Positions 13,118 to 24,713 of a DNA stretch of 64,000 bases are shown here, one piece after another; positions within the stretch are counted from its first letter, which is position 1, and each line of letters begins with the position of its first letter. Origin of the DNA: Cynocephalus volans (taxonomy: Eukaryota > Chordata > Mammalia > Dermoptera > Cynocephalidae); assembly GCF_027409185.1 (NCBI RefSeq), contig NC_084468.1, positions 104,222,001 through 104,286,000 on the forward strand, in the 5' to 3' direction. The position numbers and the translations under genes are program-made. The notes beneath the pieces were generated by a model that saw nothing but the letters and a program-made list of their open reading frames with translations, was not told the origin of the DNA and made no database searches.

Positions 13118-13355
13118 GCAGTATAAAGAACACATGCTATAAAGCCAGACTACCTGGATTTGAGTCCTGGCAACATCCCTCATCAGCCGAATAAGCTAAA
13201 GCAAATTTAGTCTTCTATATCTCTGTTTCCTTGCCTATAAAATGGAGATGACAACAGTACTGATCTGAGGTGTTGTGAGGACAAAATGAGTTAAGGTATA
13301 TAAAACACGTAGAACAGTCTATGACACACCATAAGTGGTATAGAAATGACAGCTG
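13118..13355 (+). repeat. MIR-like SINE relic
   Basis: Near full-length MIR order: 'agccagactacctggatttgagtcctgg', 'ctctgtttccttgcctataaaatggagatga', 'ggtgttgtgaggacaaaatgag', 'taaaacacgtagaacagtctatgacac'. Plus strand. Confidence 0.9.
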
Positions 13356-13389
13356 CTATAATGAAGACATTGTATGGCCAACATGACAC

Positions 13390-13430
13390 TAATGGTGATG
13401 ATGGTGATGATGGTGGTAATGGTGATGCTT
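13390..13430. repeat. (GATGGT)n-like simple repeat
   Basis: Imperfect GGTGATGATGGTGATGATGG run. Confidence 0.85.
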
Positions 13431-13866
13431 CTCTCTATAATTGCACATCTTCCTGTACTTAGAACCCCAGTATTCTAGTCAATTCAATTAAGTGATTCTC
13501 AATTGGGATATTATCAGAAAGAATTGGGGAGACTTTTTCGTAATATAACTTCACCACCCTACTTGTCCAATGGTAATCGACCTATGGTATAAAGGAATCC
13601 CACACTCAGCCATTCCTTAACAGAAAAAGGTAGAAAAGTCCTTTTTATGGGCCAGCTCATCAGTCAGCTTATGAGTCCCCACACAAACAAAATGGTAGAA
13701 AATAAAAAGGGAAAAATGCCAGACAATTAATAACATTTTATAATTTTTATGGTATAAAAATGTCTTAACATCAAGTTTAAGTCAAAAAAAAAAAAAAGAA
13801 AGGAAAACCACAAAAGAGGAAAAAGAGGGAATAAAATATTAGAGAGAGTAATTAACAAAAGCACAA

Positions 13867-14382
13867 ATGTAGTGCTAGATAAAAAGAAGTTTCGCGTAGA
13901 GATTCACAGATGTCACTTGTAAAAGTACCAGATACAATTGATCCCTTCACATTCTTCTCTAGCTGATGACATGGTTTGGTAAAAACCAGGAACAGTCTTT
14001 CGTCCCTGATCTTCTTTGTTGCTTACAGCCACATCAAACCTCTATCTAGCTTGGTACATAAACAAACTGAAAATCTAACTTAGGACTATACCTTCCTAAC
14101 AAATAGCTGAGTCTCAGCAAATCACAGCAGCTTAGCTTCAGCCCATCACAGGCTGCCAACTAATGAGACCATGCCAAATATGGCAAACTCTGAGCTGTAA
14201 CTAGTGAAGTTGTTTCTGTACCTCACTTCTCTGTTTCTGTATTTATAAATACTACCTGCCCACATGTAGTTCTTTGAGCCTCTTCTGGTTCTCACAGGGC
14301 TTCCTTATGTAGGAATCATTCGTTTGCCTGATGAAACTCTGTTAAATTGAATTTGGACAAAGTTTTTCTTTTAACAGAATGA
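13867..14382 (+). repeat. ERVL-type LTR-like sequence
   Basis: The 3' part ('aaactctgttaaattgaatttggacaaagtttttcttttaaca', 14335-14380) and a TATAAATA motif near 14244 resemble ERVL-class solo LTRs ending in CA. The 5' border is uncertain and I see no target duplication. Confidence 0.45.
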
Positions 14383-14399
14383 ACTGCTGTATATTAATT

Positions 14400-15300
14400 A
14401 GGCAAAACTGAAATCATCATTTTTGAAGCAAGACATTTTCCAACAGTCAAATGGCAACACTGAATGAATTCATTGAGCTTCTTAGAGGTACATTTGCAAT
14501 CAAGCCATTTGGATGCTTTCTAGAAAAAAAGAAACGGTCCTAAAACTGAGATTTTCTAGAGGAAAGAAGGAACAGTTCTTTTGCCTGACCTATAAATATT
14601 CTAAAGCTTCTCCTTACCTACTTGGTTCCCTCCAATTATTATGGAAGCGCCTCCAAGACCCCTCCCTTCTTCCCCCACCATGCATCCTATTGCCAAAATC
14701 TTAGCCCACACATATTTGTCAATCATACTTCTTCCTTCTTACTCATACCACCCAATTCCTTCCTTTCTCATCTGACCTTTTTTCTTTGAGACAAAAACTG
14801 CCTTGAGATGCTCCTCTCCCTTCTTAGTGTAAATCAATCAGTCTTGCCCAACTTCTTTCAGATTTGGAGCTCTCCTCTTTATTATCAGCTCAACAAAACC
14901 ACAGGCCTAAAAAACTCCAATGTTTTTAGGAATTGGCAGTCAAGGGGAAAGTTGTTAATACTTACATTAAAACTTTTTCCTTTTATGCAAGTCACATGTT
15001 TTTACACAACTTTTCCCCCAATTGGACTACAAATTTCTCAAAAACAGGAACACATTCTACTCATTTTTATAAATGCCCTCCATGAGTATGACTTAAAGAA
15101 GCCTCTTGAGCCCTTTTTCTGCATGTACTTCCTACTGTATCACCTATGGTTATTTCGGCATTTCATTTATTTCAAATTTCCCTAGAGGGAAATTTGAGGG
15201 AAGAGGATCTAGGAGAATAGTCTTGAAGCAGCACTTGCATAGCAAGCAGACAGCGTTCGCTTAGATTGTCTGTATTTTCATTTCGTTCATTAAGTCCTCC
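14400..15300. other. Intergenic, unassigned
   Basis: Pyrimidine-rich plus strand with a 125-codon open frame (14808-15185) that has no recognisable family or start context. It is probably non-coding and may be ancient repeat. Confidence 0.4.
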
Positions 15301-15304
15301 ACTT

Positions 15305-16020
15305 ATAAAAAAATATTAAATGCCAACTATGTGACAGACACTATTCTTGGTGCTGGAAATACAGCAGTGAACAAAAGAGGCAATAATCTGTACTTTCATG
15401 GAGTTGACATTAATATGTTAGGTAGGATGGGGACTTCTCGGGGGGAGGTCTTAGATTTCTAAAAGGGGAGTCCAGGAATGCATCACTGAGATGGTGGCAT
15501 TGAGTAAAGACCTGAAGGTGGTTTGGGAGAGAGCCATGCAGATATCTGGAGGCAAGTGTTTCAGGCACAGGGAATAACCTGGGATGTTCGAGAAAAGCAA
15601 TGAAGCCAGAAGGCTACAGCAGCAAGATAGAAAGGAATAGAAGATGTGGTCAGAGAGTTATCGGATGATAAGATTGTACAGGACATTTTTAGTTCATTAT
15701 GGGGACTGGCTTTTACTCTGGCAAAGTCAGGACGCCACTGGAGTACTTTGAGCAGAGGACTTAAACTATCTGATCTAAATTTTTTAAAGGTTCTGGCTAC
15801 TTTGTGAGAACAGACTTCAGTAAGATACATGTGGAATGGAAGACCAGTTATGAGGTTATTGTAGTAATATGGGCAAGAGAAATGGATCAGGGTGATAACA
15901 GTGAAGGTGGTAGGAATGGATCAGTTGCAAACTATATCCAGGATTTGCTAACCAGATTTGATAAGGAGTGTGAGAGAGAGATGAAAGAAAGAGAGATGAT
16001 TTAATGTAGGCAGAAAAGTG
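15305..16020 (-). repeat. L2 LINE 3' region (antisense)
   Basis: Starts with the reverse of the L2 tail ('ctatgtgacagacactattcttggtgctggaaatacagcagtgaac', 15330-15375). It continues 'gacctgaaggtgg..gcaagtgtttcaggcacagggaa' and 'ggttctggctactttgtgagaacagac', all typical of antisense L2. Confidence 0.8.
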
Positions 16021-16109
16021 AAGAGATTCAAAGACTGCAACCTGCAGCATTTCAATGTTAAAACCTCACATTGCTGAACAGGACCCAGCAAGGAGGACCT
16101 TACCCAGTC

Positions 16110-17165
16110 TCAAGGCTTTAAATATCCTATAAGTGCTGAAAAACCTCAAATTTATATTCCATCCCAGACTTCTTCCCTGAAATTCAAATTCATACACTTC
16201 AGTTGGCTACTTCACATCTCTACTTGGATGTCTGATAGACATCTCAAAATTAACATGTCCAAATTTGAGCTTCTGACATTCTGTCCTACCCCAACACTGA
16301 ATTACTCACAGTCTTCCAAATCTCAGAGGATTGTTAACTCCATCCTTCCCACTGTTCAGGTCCCCAACCTTGAGTCATTCTCTCTCTCACACCCTATATG
16401 CAATCCACCAGCAAATCCTACTGGTTCTACCTTCCAGAATCTAACCACTTCATACCACCTACCCTACTACCTCCAGAAACCAAAACGTTCCCTCTCTTGC
16501 CTAAATTATTCCAGCAACCTTGTAAAGAGTTTCCTTCTTCTCTCCTTGCCCTACTATGGTCTATTCTCCACAGAACACCAGAGTGGTCCTATTAGAACCG
16601 AACATTGTGTTGTCATTTCTCTGGACAAAACCCTCTAAAATTTCCTATCTCAGGTAGAATAAAGCCAAAGCACTTGTAACTAAAAAGGCCTACATTACCT
16701 CCCTAACCAATTGCCTAACGTCTCTCTTCCTTACTCTGCTCTAGTCACATGAACCTCTTCCCTTTCCTCAAATATAACCGGCATGCTCCCACCTCAGAAC
16801 CTTCATCCTTGCTCTTTCTGCCTGGCATGGTCTTCCCTTGTTATACCCTCATGGCTTGCTCCCCTACTTCCTTCAGGTCTTTACTCAAATGCTGCCTTCT
16901 CAATGAGGCCTTCTGTGGTCATATGTATATAACACCACAGTCCCTTACCCAACAATGCTGTATGCCTTCTCTGCTTTATTATTTTCTTAGAACTTATTCT
17001 CTAACATATAGTACATTTCACTTGATCTTGTCCAGTGCCTGTCTCTCCCACTAGAATGTGAGCTCCCTGAGGATAGGAATTCAATATTTTACTTACTACT
17101 CAGTGCCTAGAATAACACCTTGTCTATGATAGTTACTCAATTAATATTTTTTGAGTAAATAAACT
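16110..17165 (+). repeat. L2 LINE 3' region (sense, about 1 kb)
   Basis: A long L2 copy: 'ctggttctaccttccagaatcta', 'ccagagtggtcctattagaac', 'ctgcctggcatggtcttccc', 'ctagaatgtgagctccctgagg', tail 'ttactcaattaatattttttgag'. The 136-codon frame at 16228-16638 is repeat-derived. Confidence 0.9.
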
Positions 17166-17573
17166 GAGAAGAAGCAGAGGAGGAAATCCAGGCGTATATC
17201 ATTTTCTGGAATCATGGAAGAAAATGTTTCAAAAAAAAGGGAACGTTGAAGGTGCATTTTCCACTTAAAATGTAAATGTTTATTGAGATGTGATGAAGCT
17301 GTGTTTGCATAGCCTGCACACCATTTCAGCTTCAAGAGTGTTGATACAAAATAAGGGAGCTAAAGTTCCCTAACCACCATCACTTCTTGTCCCACCTCTA
17401 CACATCATGGAATCAGGTGATAAGAATGGAGAATGGATGGTTGATCTAAGAGAGTGGTAAAAGGAAATAATATACATTGCACTCCTGCTAAAGCATTATG
17501 TTATGCTATCCAACAAATATCTGCCACATGCCTACCATATGCCAGCACTGTTTTAAGCACTGGGGTTACAAGT

Positions 17574-17948
17574 TGATGGATTTTGGACATGGAGACACCA
17601 CTGTGCACACAATTAGCACCAGCATGAAATAGCCTCCAGCCTCGTCTTCCACTCCAGCACTAAGCCCCTCCCCACTTCCCTTTACGAGAAGCCTCCTGAC
17701 TTAGAAACAACTTTCTGGCTTCTGCATCGGCACAGTTCTCCACCGAGTTGCATTAACCTAATGGTCCCTCCCCCTGTACATTTCATGCCCCAAAGCTAAT
17801 ACAAACTCTTGCAAACCCATTGTTGCAGCTGTCCCCCATTTTCAGGGCAGCCCCGGGCTGTCCTCCATTTTGAGTACAGCCCAGCAGATTTCTTTCTTTA
17901 ATAAAGCTTGAATGGTACCCGGCATCTTGGCTCACTTTCTTTCACTCA
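17574..17948 (+). repeat. Solo LTR of an endogenous retrovirus, 5-bp TSD
   Basis: The 375-bp element begins TGATGG and ends CACTCA, with CAAGT on both sides (17569-17573 and 17949-17953). It carries a polyadenylation signal (AATAAAGCTTG, about 17899-17909). It interrupts an older L2/MIR-like sequence ('gccagcactgttttaagcactggggtta'). No internal viral sequence is attached, so it is a recombined solo LTR. I cannot name the family. Confidence 0.7.
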
Positions 17949-18113
17949 CAAGTGACCCAGTCTATTAGGGAATAAAAACATTAGAACACTAGTTCTGTCA
18001 ACCTTCATAGCCTCAGAAGTTACCCCAAATCTCAAATTATCAGAATTTTTATTATTTTATACATCAGTATTTGTTTCTCTTTTATCTCCAAACACTTCCA
18101 AGTTTCCACTTCC

Positions 18114-18116
<3 letters not shown>

Positions 18117-18178
<62 letters not shown>

Positions 18179-18215
18179 CTGCACACACTATTTACACAGA
18201 CTCACACACATACAC
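18117..18215. repeat. (CA)n microsatellite and degraded flank
   Basis: An uninterrupted CA run of about 60 bp (18118-18176), followed by imperfect CA-rich sequence. Confidence 0.97.
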
Positions 18216-18494
18216 AGACAACTTGTTTTTCTTTCTAGAAACTACCTCTCTCCTTCAATTCACAGACAGCTCTTTCAAATACATAGTTTCCATTTGGTCT
18301 TGTCTTAAATCCCTTCTGTTTGGACTCTGACTACCACATTGCAAAGTTATCTCTAAATTCTGCCAATGACCTATTTCTTGCCAAGTCAAATGACCTTTTT
18401 TCATGCGTCATTCCCTGTAGCCTTTGTGTAGACCTTCGCTGTGCCTTAAAATTCTCTTTTCCCTTAAACTTTGTTCTCTTGTTTCTTTTCCAGT

Positions 18495-18550
18495 TTCTTA
18501 CTTTTTCTTATTCATTCATTCATTCAACAAACATTTACTAAGCACTTAAT
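18495..18550 (-). repeat. L2-type 3' tail fragment
   Basis: 'attcattcattcattcaacaaacatttactaagcactt' is the reverse of an L2 tail. Confidence 0.6.
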
Positions 18551-19034
18551 TTTTTACCAGTACAATGCAAAGTAATTTAATGAGAAAAAGTAGGCGGGTT
18601 CAGATTCTGACAAACTACATGGGAAACCAGTGGTTTAGTGGAACTTTGGATGGTGAGCACAGAATCAGAATAGAGTTATTTGTACAACTAAGATTTTTGT
18701 TAATGACATCAGGTTCTGATTCACTCATAAATCACCCCCACATGAGTGATTATGCTTATCAAATATACCAGGCCCTTCACTGTTCATTTCTAGGTGCTTT
18801 ATTTCTTAGCAATCCTCTTTCTGGGCTACACATGCTTTATTTATGTGTAACAATACCATAACTCAAGTTATATCCTTATCTTTCTCAGTTAAGGAACCAT
18901 TCTACTTTTTCTCTTTGTGTGACCTTTGGCATATGACTTAACCTCTCTGTGTTTCATTCGCAAATGGGGTTTAAGCCATTGTTATTTAGGGTGACCATAC
19001 ATGTCTATGCTAAAGTTAAAGTTTTTAATGCTAG

Positions 19035-19190
19035 TAATAATAATGGCTAACATTTATTACATACTTAATATGTGCTAGGTATTTGATAAGCACTATGCAA
19101 TGCAACAGCCACAGGCTGTTGATACTGTGATTGCCCCTATTTTATAGTCATGCTGTAGATACTCTGTGATGTGACACATAGCTATGAGGT
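19035..19190 (-). repeat. MIR-like SINE relic
   Basis: 'ggctaacatttattacatacttaatatgtgctagg' then a diverged MIR body in reverse orientation. Confidence 0.75.
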
Positions 19191-20139
19191 CTAAATTTCT
19201 TGACCGTGCATTCTTTTTTAAAAACTACATTTTCTTTAATAAACTTTTATTTAATTAGGACTTGCTAAATTTACATATATGAGGAGTAGACTTTCTCACA
19301 GGTGAGAAAACTCAAAATAAAAAGCTTCAGTATTTTATATCTGTATAGGAAAAATACAGGCTGACTAGAATTGTGAAAGGAAATGTGACAACATTCTGGA
19401 TAAATGTTGGGATTATGCAAGCAAAAGAAAAAAATGATTTGCGAGTTTGCTTTGGCAACTTGTTTGTTAACACTGCTGTGTATGAAGCTATTTCTTTCCA
19501 AGTTTGCAACCCTATTCATGTTAGCTTCTGTCCTTGACAAGTGATCATCAGGCTCTGCTTAGCCCTCCTTGTTTCCGCAGTTTATCTTGAGGCTTAATTT
19601 AAGACCCTAGAAGGAAATGCTTACATTAAGAAAAAAAAAAAAAAAAATTTACAAAGGAAGACAGGTAAAACATGGGGCTTCCCTACAAATGGATTATTTG
19701 GATAGAGTTGGATTTGATACTTATTGTTGGCAACAAAGGTGGTAAGTGTGTTTGGGATGGTGGGGTACATGGGCCAGGAAAGAAGGAGAGGTCTGCACAG
19801 CAAACGGCTTCCATTTGTTTATGTTCAGTATTTCAATCACTTCAGTATTTGCACAGCTGAAGGAAAGGAAAGCACCCTGAGAATAGACACCATGAGGAAC
19901 TCTAGAAGTTTGCAAACCAGAAAAACATGTTAAAAAAGAGCCACAGATGTTATAAATAAAAAGCACCTCAGCCAAAATAAGCCTAGTGTTGGGATGTTAA
20001 ATTCCAAAGGAAATCAATAAGGAGCACATTGCAATAATTATTCTGACAATTCTCAACTCTGCTTCTTTATTTATGTAGTGTAGATATCAATACAGAGAAG
20101 ATTAGGAAAATAGAGATTTATGCACAATGTAATGAAAAT

Positions 20140-20285
20140 ACAAAAGCCTTTGGATCAGACAGAACCTATTTTTTACTTCTATCTCTGTAACTTACAAGTA
20201 TGATGCCTTGGGGATTTCACTTAATCTCTTAGAACCTCAGTTTCCTTATCTGTAAAACAAGGCTAACCATGCTTAGCAAACATTA
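20140..20285 (+). repeat. MIR-like SINE relic
   Basis: 'ttggggatttcacttaatctcttagaacctcagtttccttatctgtaaaa' is the MIR core on the plus strand. Confidence 0.85.
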
Positions 20286-21057
20286 CCTCAATGCTGATGG
20301 CGATTGTTTTTCTTACCACTTTTTGCTGCCCTTGGGTCTTTAATGTAATGAGACCACCTGCAAACTCTACTTCCTTGTATTGTCCCACATTGACCAGTAA
20401 AATGATCACTACAGCACTGCTTATTACTGTTATGCCCATGGCCTATTAAGGAAGTCAATTGTAAGTGGATCCTCTTCACTATAGGGAAATAAGAACCATG
20501 AAGACACAGCAAGCCAATTAGGCATCAAGAAAAAAGCATAGGGCATTTTGCACAAACCAAAGCCCATGCTTGCAAAGAGCTTCACCAAAAGTGACTTGTT
20601 TATACCACATTTGTTATCTTTTCAAACAGATTTTTTCCTATCAGAGTTAGCATCATATCTGAGGCCCTGAAGGCTGGTAAAAAACTGTCTTCTCAGATTT
20701 ATTACTCGACACTGTTCTGGCAGCTGCCCTATTTGAGTTATGTGTGCATCAATCCAGAACTGAGGCTCAACTGGGGCAATGTGCTGTCTGACCACCTAGC
20801 AAACAGTTCCCACATCCTGCCCCCCCGCCCCCATCCTGCCCTAATCTCTAATTGCCCACAGATGCCTCATATAGACAGTAAATGGGACAAGGAGAAACAC
20901 AGAATTAAAAAAGAAGCACTCAGAGGAAGATTAATGTAGGCCTTGTTTACCACTTGGCTAAAGTGCTCATGTTTACCACTGGCTGAATAAGGTTGCCTTT
21001 CATGGGTCCTCATGGTGTGGATTTTTGTTAGGCAGTAATATTGCAGTAAAAGTCACT

Positions 21058-21416
21058 GTCTTAGTTTGTTTTTTCTCCTCATAGTTCTGGAGGCTGAAAA
21101 GACAAGAGCATGGCACCAGCATCTGGCAAAGGTTATCCCATGAGTAAAGGCAGAAGGGCAAGCAAGCATGAGACAGAGAGAGGATAGAAGGCCAAACCCG
21201 TCCTTTTATCAGGAGACCACTCGCAAGATAATGAACTCACTCTTTCAACAGCATCAATCCATTCATGAGTGCTCTAGGTTAGTTATCACTGGAGCAGGCT
21301 CCTAATAAAAGGATAAATTCACCTAATCACCTCTTAAATGTCCCACCTCTTAACACTGTTACAATGGCAATTAAATTTCAGCATGAGTTTTGGAGGGGAC
21401 ATTCAACCCATAGCAG
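21058..21416 (+). repeat. MaLR-type LTR (MST/MLT1-like)
   Basis: Begins 'tgtcttagtttgttttttctcctcatagttctggagg' and ends 'ttggaggggacattcaacccatagca', the termini typical of ERVL-MaLR LTRs, about 360 bp. No internal region is attached. Confidence 0.8.
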
Positions 21417-22317
21417 TCACCTTATTTAATCTATTTTATTTTTTTCTCTTTTAGAAAATGGCAAAGATGTTGGAGATGCAACTGTGGCCAACCCCTGCAG
21501 TGGAAATAATTTGGTTATGGGGGTGTTGAAAATCTCTGCCAAAAACTTCTTCCTCACTAGCCTTACGAGGAACAAGTTCTACCATTAGAATCCCATTATT
21601 TTGCCTATAAGAAAATACCTCATTTTTGTCTTTAGCACCAATTAGTTTTAAATACTTAAGGCCTTGTGAGAAAGATAAAGTACTACTTGGCTTAAATTGG
21701 GGTTAGGAAGAAGCTTCAAGGACAGGAATGATTAGTAGGACAAGGGTAGAAACCGAGTCCCTGTGGGGAAGAGAGATCCTCTTCTAGTTTATAGTATGGG
21801 GGTGATGGGGATGGGAGGGGACAGTCCTGGGTGATGAGGATGGGAGGGTGGGGGCTGAGGACAAAAAGAAACTACAATATGACCAATCTGGTGGGCGTTT
21901 TAATTGTTTAGGACCAGATTTCTGCATAGACAAAATATAAATATATTAACTGTGACAATTTTAAATTAAAAGGCAGTGGTTTTTAGAATGGATGATCTGA
22001 AAATCTTTATAATAACAATCAAAATTCTGTTTAAAGTTCAGCATTTGTGTCATGAAGTACATGAATAGCATACAATGTTTTAAAAATACAGTGATTTGTT
22101 CTTTCTTCTTTTATAAAACAAATAACTCAGAAACCAGACAGCTTCTTATGTATAAATAAGCTTAAAAAATAAGGCAAGATAATTCTAAGTATAATATATC
22201 TGGAAAATAAACCAAACAAGTAATATATTGTATTCTGTAAAAATTTTTAAAATCTTTTAACATATCTCCTTTCATTTGGGAAACCAAAATTAACATAAAA
22301 ATTATTGTCTATTGAAG

Positions 22318-22745
22318 ACACCATTTTGCTGAGGATTGAATTTTTCCCCATGTATTAGAAACTTAACCACCACTATGACAGTGTTAAGACGGTGGGAAAT
22401 CCTATTACGGTAATTGAAAGGTGGGGCCTTGAAGTGATTAGATTGTGAGAACCATACCCTACTATGAATTAATAAGTTGATGGCTTAGTGGTGATCATGG
22501 GCATGATTCTGAAGGCTTTAAAAGGAGAGCACTAGAGGAGCTCTCTCTCTCTCTGTTCAAGCCATCTGCCCCCTTGCAATGTTATACCCGCATCTCTGAA
22601 GTCACCACCAAAGAACACCCTCACCAGATGTGTTCTCAGGATTTTAGACTTCCTGCCTCCAAAACTGTAAGCAATAAATATTGTTTCTTTACAAATTACC
22701 TAGTTTCAGGTATTTCTGTTATAAGCAACAGACGAATACACATTT
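22318..22745 (+). repeat. MaLR-type LTR (MLT1-like)
   Basis: 'ggaaatcctattacggtaattgaaaggtggggcctt', 'ctttaaaaggagagca', 'caccctcaccagatgtg', 'cagcctccaaaactgtaagcaataaat', 'ataagcaacagacgaatac' give the usual MLT1 order, including AATAAA. The same subfamily as the LTR at about 35950-36362. Confidence 0.85.
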
Positions 22746-23254
22746 CAACCTTTAAAACTATACATAACATAAAGTTGAAAACCTATTAAGATAGTCAAAT
22801 AGGAAAACTGAGGCTTTCTAAATCTATTTTTATTTTTTACTGAATAATGCAGTTGATTATTCTAAGGCTCCAAATCCATTCATTTTGCAGGAATAATAAT
22901 AATTGTAAAAGGAAAAATAAACAATAGCAAAATAAAAAATAAACATTTGTTAAACTTTATTAAACTTTTGCTATGTATCAGGAATTTTTAAATTCAAGTG
23001 GTTGTTCATTTATTACAATCCCATTTCCCCCCTAATGTTTGACATAATAGGAAGAAAATTCCAAACTCATACCAAACCTTTAATGCATTTCACAATTAAT
23101 CTTCAACCTATTCATTTATTCATTCATTCAATGAGTATTGAGTACCTACCATATATCAGATACAGTTCTAGGTGCCAAAGATACAGACAAAGCCCAACCC
23201 GTTATGGAGTTCATATTTTAGTAGGAAAAAGAAATATCAGATAAATAGATAATT

Positions 23255-23320
23255 TGAGAAAGAGAGGGTGAGAGAGAGAAGGAGAGAGAGAGAGACAGAG
23301 AGAGAGAGACAGAGAGAGCT
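23255..23320. repeat. (GA)n simple repeat
   Basis: Imperfect GAGAGA run with GACAGA variants, next to a short ATAGATAT run. Confidence 0.9.
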
Positions 23321-23379
23321 GATAGATATATAGATAAAATAATGTTGACTGAGAGTTGTTACCCAACAGCCCTTATCTC

Positions 23380-23835
23380 CTTTGTCAATGTTACCTCTAA
23401 CTTATTGGGCACATGGCCAATCAGAATACAAGCTACATTTCCCAAACTCTTTTGAGTTATGTATGGCTATATGTCTGAATTCCACCCAATAGGATGTAAG
23501 CAGAAGAGGGATGAACAATATTAAGACATGTTCTGAAGAGGAAACAATGTTTTCATTTATTTCTTTTTCTTTTTCCAGCTGGCTGAAATATAAGCAAGCT
23601 GACTGGAGAGGAAGCAGCTGATTAGGCCCAAAGGGTAGGCATTTTAGAGGTAGTGAAGCAAAAAATTAGAAGATAATTGAACTTCTGGCAATGATGTCAA
23701 TCATGCCACTTGAGACTACTTACATATAGACTAAGCTTACCTATGAGAGAAATAACCTCCATCTTTCTTTAAGTTTCTGTTTTTGGGGTTTTTCTGTCAC
23801 TCCCATTTGACTCTGATCTTAACTAATACAAAAGC
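23380..23835 (+). repeat. Unclassified old repeat inserted in L2
   Basis: 'acatttcccaaactcttttgagttatgtatggctatatg..aattccacccaataggatgtaagcagaag' and the end 'tgatcttaactaatac' resemble a common mammalian dispersed repeat that I cannot name with certainty. Confidence 0.45.
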
Positions 23836-24079
23836 ATAAAGAAAAATGAAGCAGAGTAAGGGACTAGAGAGTGGCATAGTGTGATATTTTAGACAGGGTG
23901 ACTGGGAAAGGATTTTATGAAGAACTGATATTTGAGCAGAGTCCGGAATGCACGAGGGAGTGAGCCGTGTGGGTAGGGGGAAAGCATGTTCTGGGAAATG
24001 AGAAATAGTAAGAAGAACAGCCCAGAGAAGGAAACATGCTTTTGTGTTCAAAGACCAGCAAGAAGGCCAACATGGCCTA

Positions 24080-24680
24080 CCTTTCAAACTTCTTATCCTA
24101 TCATTCCACAAACAGAAATTCTTGACTCCAGACCTCATAGAGATTGGTCAACTTTGCAAGATCTTGTTTCCATGTGGTCTCTTCAAAAAGCGAGGCCCAG
24201 TTATGACTCTAAGCTTTTACTCAGCTTCGTGGCTCAACCACTAATGGCCCATTTCAATATGATCCCCTATTTCATTCAAACATACCCGTTTTTCTGAACC
24301 TAGCATAAGTTCTCACTCCTGCTTAAGGCCTGGCTCTCCTGATCCACCCACATTGCTTTTTTTTCTTAAGTCTCCATATATATTATTGCTTGTACTGTTC
24401 ATTTTAATTATGAATAATCTATCATTCCGTTCTAATTCATGTATGCGTCTCCTTCTGCCTCAATTAAGATGTAGCATAAGAGCTATGTCCTAAAAAGTTT
24501 TAAGAAATCCCTTTGGCTACTATCTCTTCAAACAAAAGTTGCTCATAAAAAATTTCTGCATATCCAATGAATGAGTATTTTATTCAACCATCTCACAAAC
24601 CAGAAACACAATGGAGAGAACCTAATCTTTCCCTGTTCCTCCCTTTGGCCAGGAAGATATGAGTAGCTAAAGTATTTGGT
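24080..24680. other. Sequence immediately upstream of MYOZ2
   Basis: Non-repetitive to the eye for most of its length, so a likely place for cis-regulatory sequence. A CCAAT motif occurs at 24565-24569. No CpG island is visible, as expected for a tissue-restricted TATA promoter. Confidence 0.4.
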
Positions 24681-24681
24681 G

Positions 24682-24708
24682 CTATATATAGTCAGTTGAT
24701 GTCAGCTG
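24682..24708 (+). promoter_or_regulatory. MYOZ2 core promoter: TATA/MEF2-like box plus two E-boxes
   Basis: CTATATATAG at 24682-24691 fits both a TATA box and the MEF2 consensus (YTA, four A/T, TAR). CAGTTG (24693-24698) and CAGCTG (24703-24708) are E-boxes, the second being the form preferred by MyoD-family factors. The cluster lies directly upstream of a region that ends in a clean exon 1 splice donor. This layout fits a muscle-restricted gene. Factor binding is inferred, not shown. Confidence 0.7.
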
Positions 24709-24713
24709 GATGC

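Larger units (their letters stand above)
23105..24075 (-). repeat. L2 LINE 3' region (antisense), interrupted
   Basis: The left part (23105-23255) is a reversed L2 tail ('ttgagtacctaccatatatcagatacagttctaggtgcc'). The right part (about 23835-24075) continues antisense L2 ('gacagggtgactgggaaaggattttatgaaga', 'tgagcagagtccggaatg'). Between them lie a (GA)n tract (23255-23320) and a separate insert (about 23380-23835). Confidence 0.7.
17950..24080. other. Intergenic mosaic between named repeats
   Basis: Outside the listed repeats, this interval is AT-rich sequence without recognised genes. 21420-22310 contains a G-rich patch (21790-21860, GGGGATGGGAGG type) that is otherwise unremarkable. Confidence 0.4.

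Noticed and set aside
14808..15185. 125-codon open frame on the plus strand
   Set aside because: No recognisable domain, composition typical of pyrimidine-rich non-coding DNA, no promoter or splice context. Probably chance or old repeat.
16228..16638. 136-codon open frame
   Set aside because: It lies wholly inside an L2 LINE copy and does not follow the L2 protein frame intactly.
18117..18215. CRISPR-like regular repeat
   Set aside because: It is a (CA)n microsatellite in a mammalian genome. No spacers.
19267..19653. Possible retro-insert with poly-A (19630-19647) and AAATTTACA repeated at both ends
   Set aside because: The shared word is only 9 bp, AT-rich and partly overlaps the A run, so it can easily arise by chance. 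No polyadenylation signal just before the A run.
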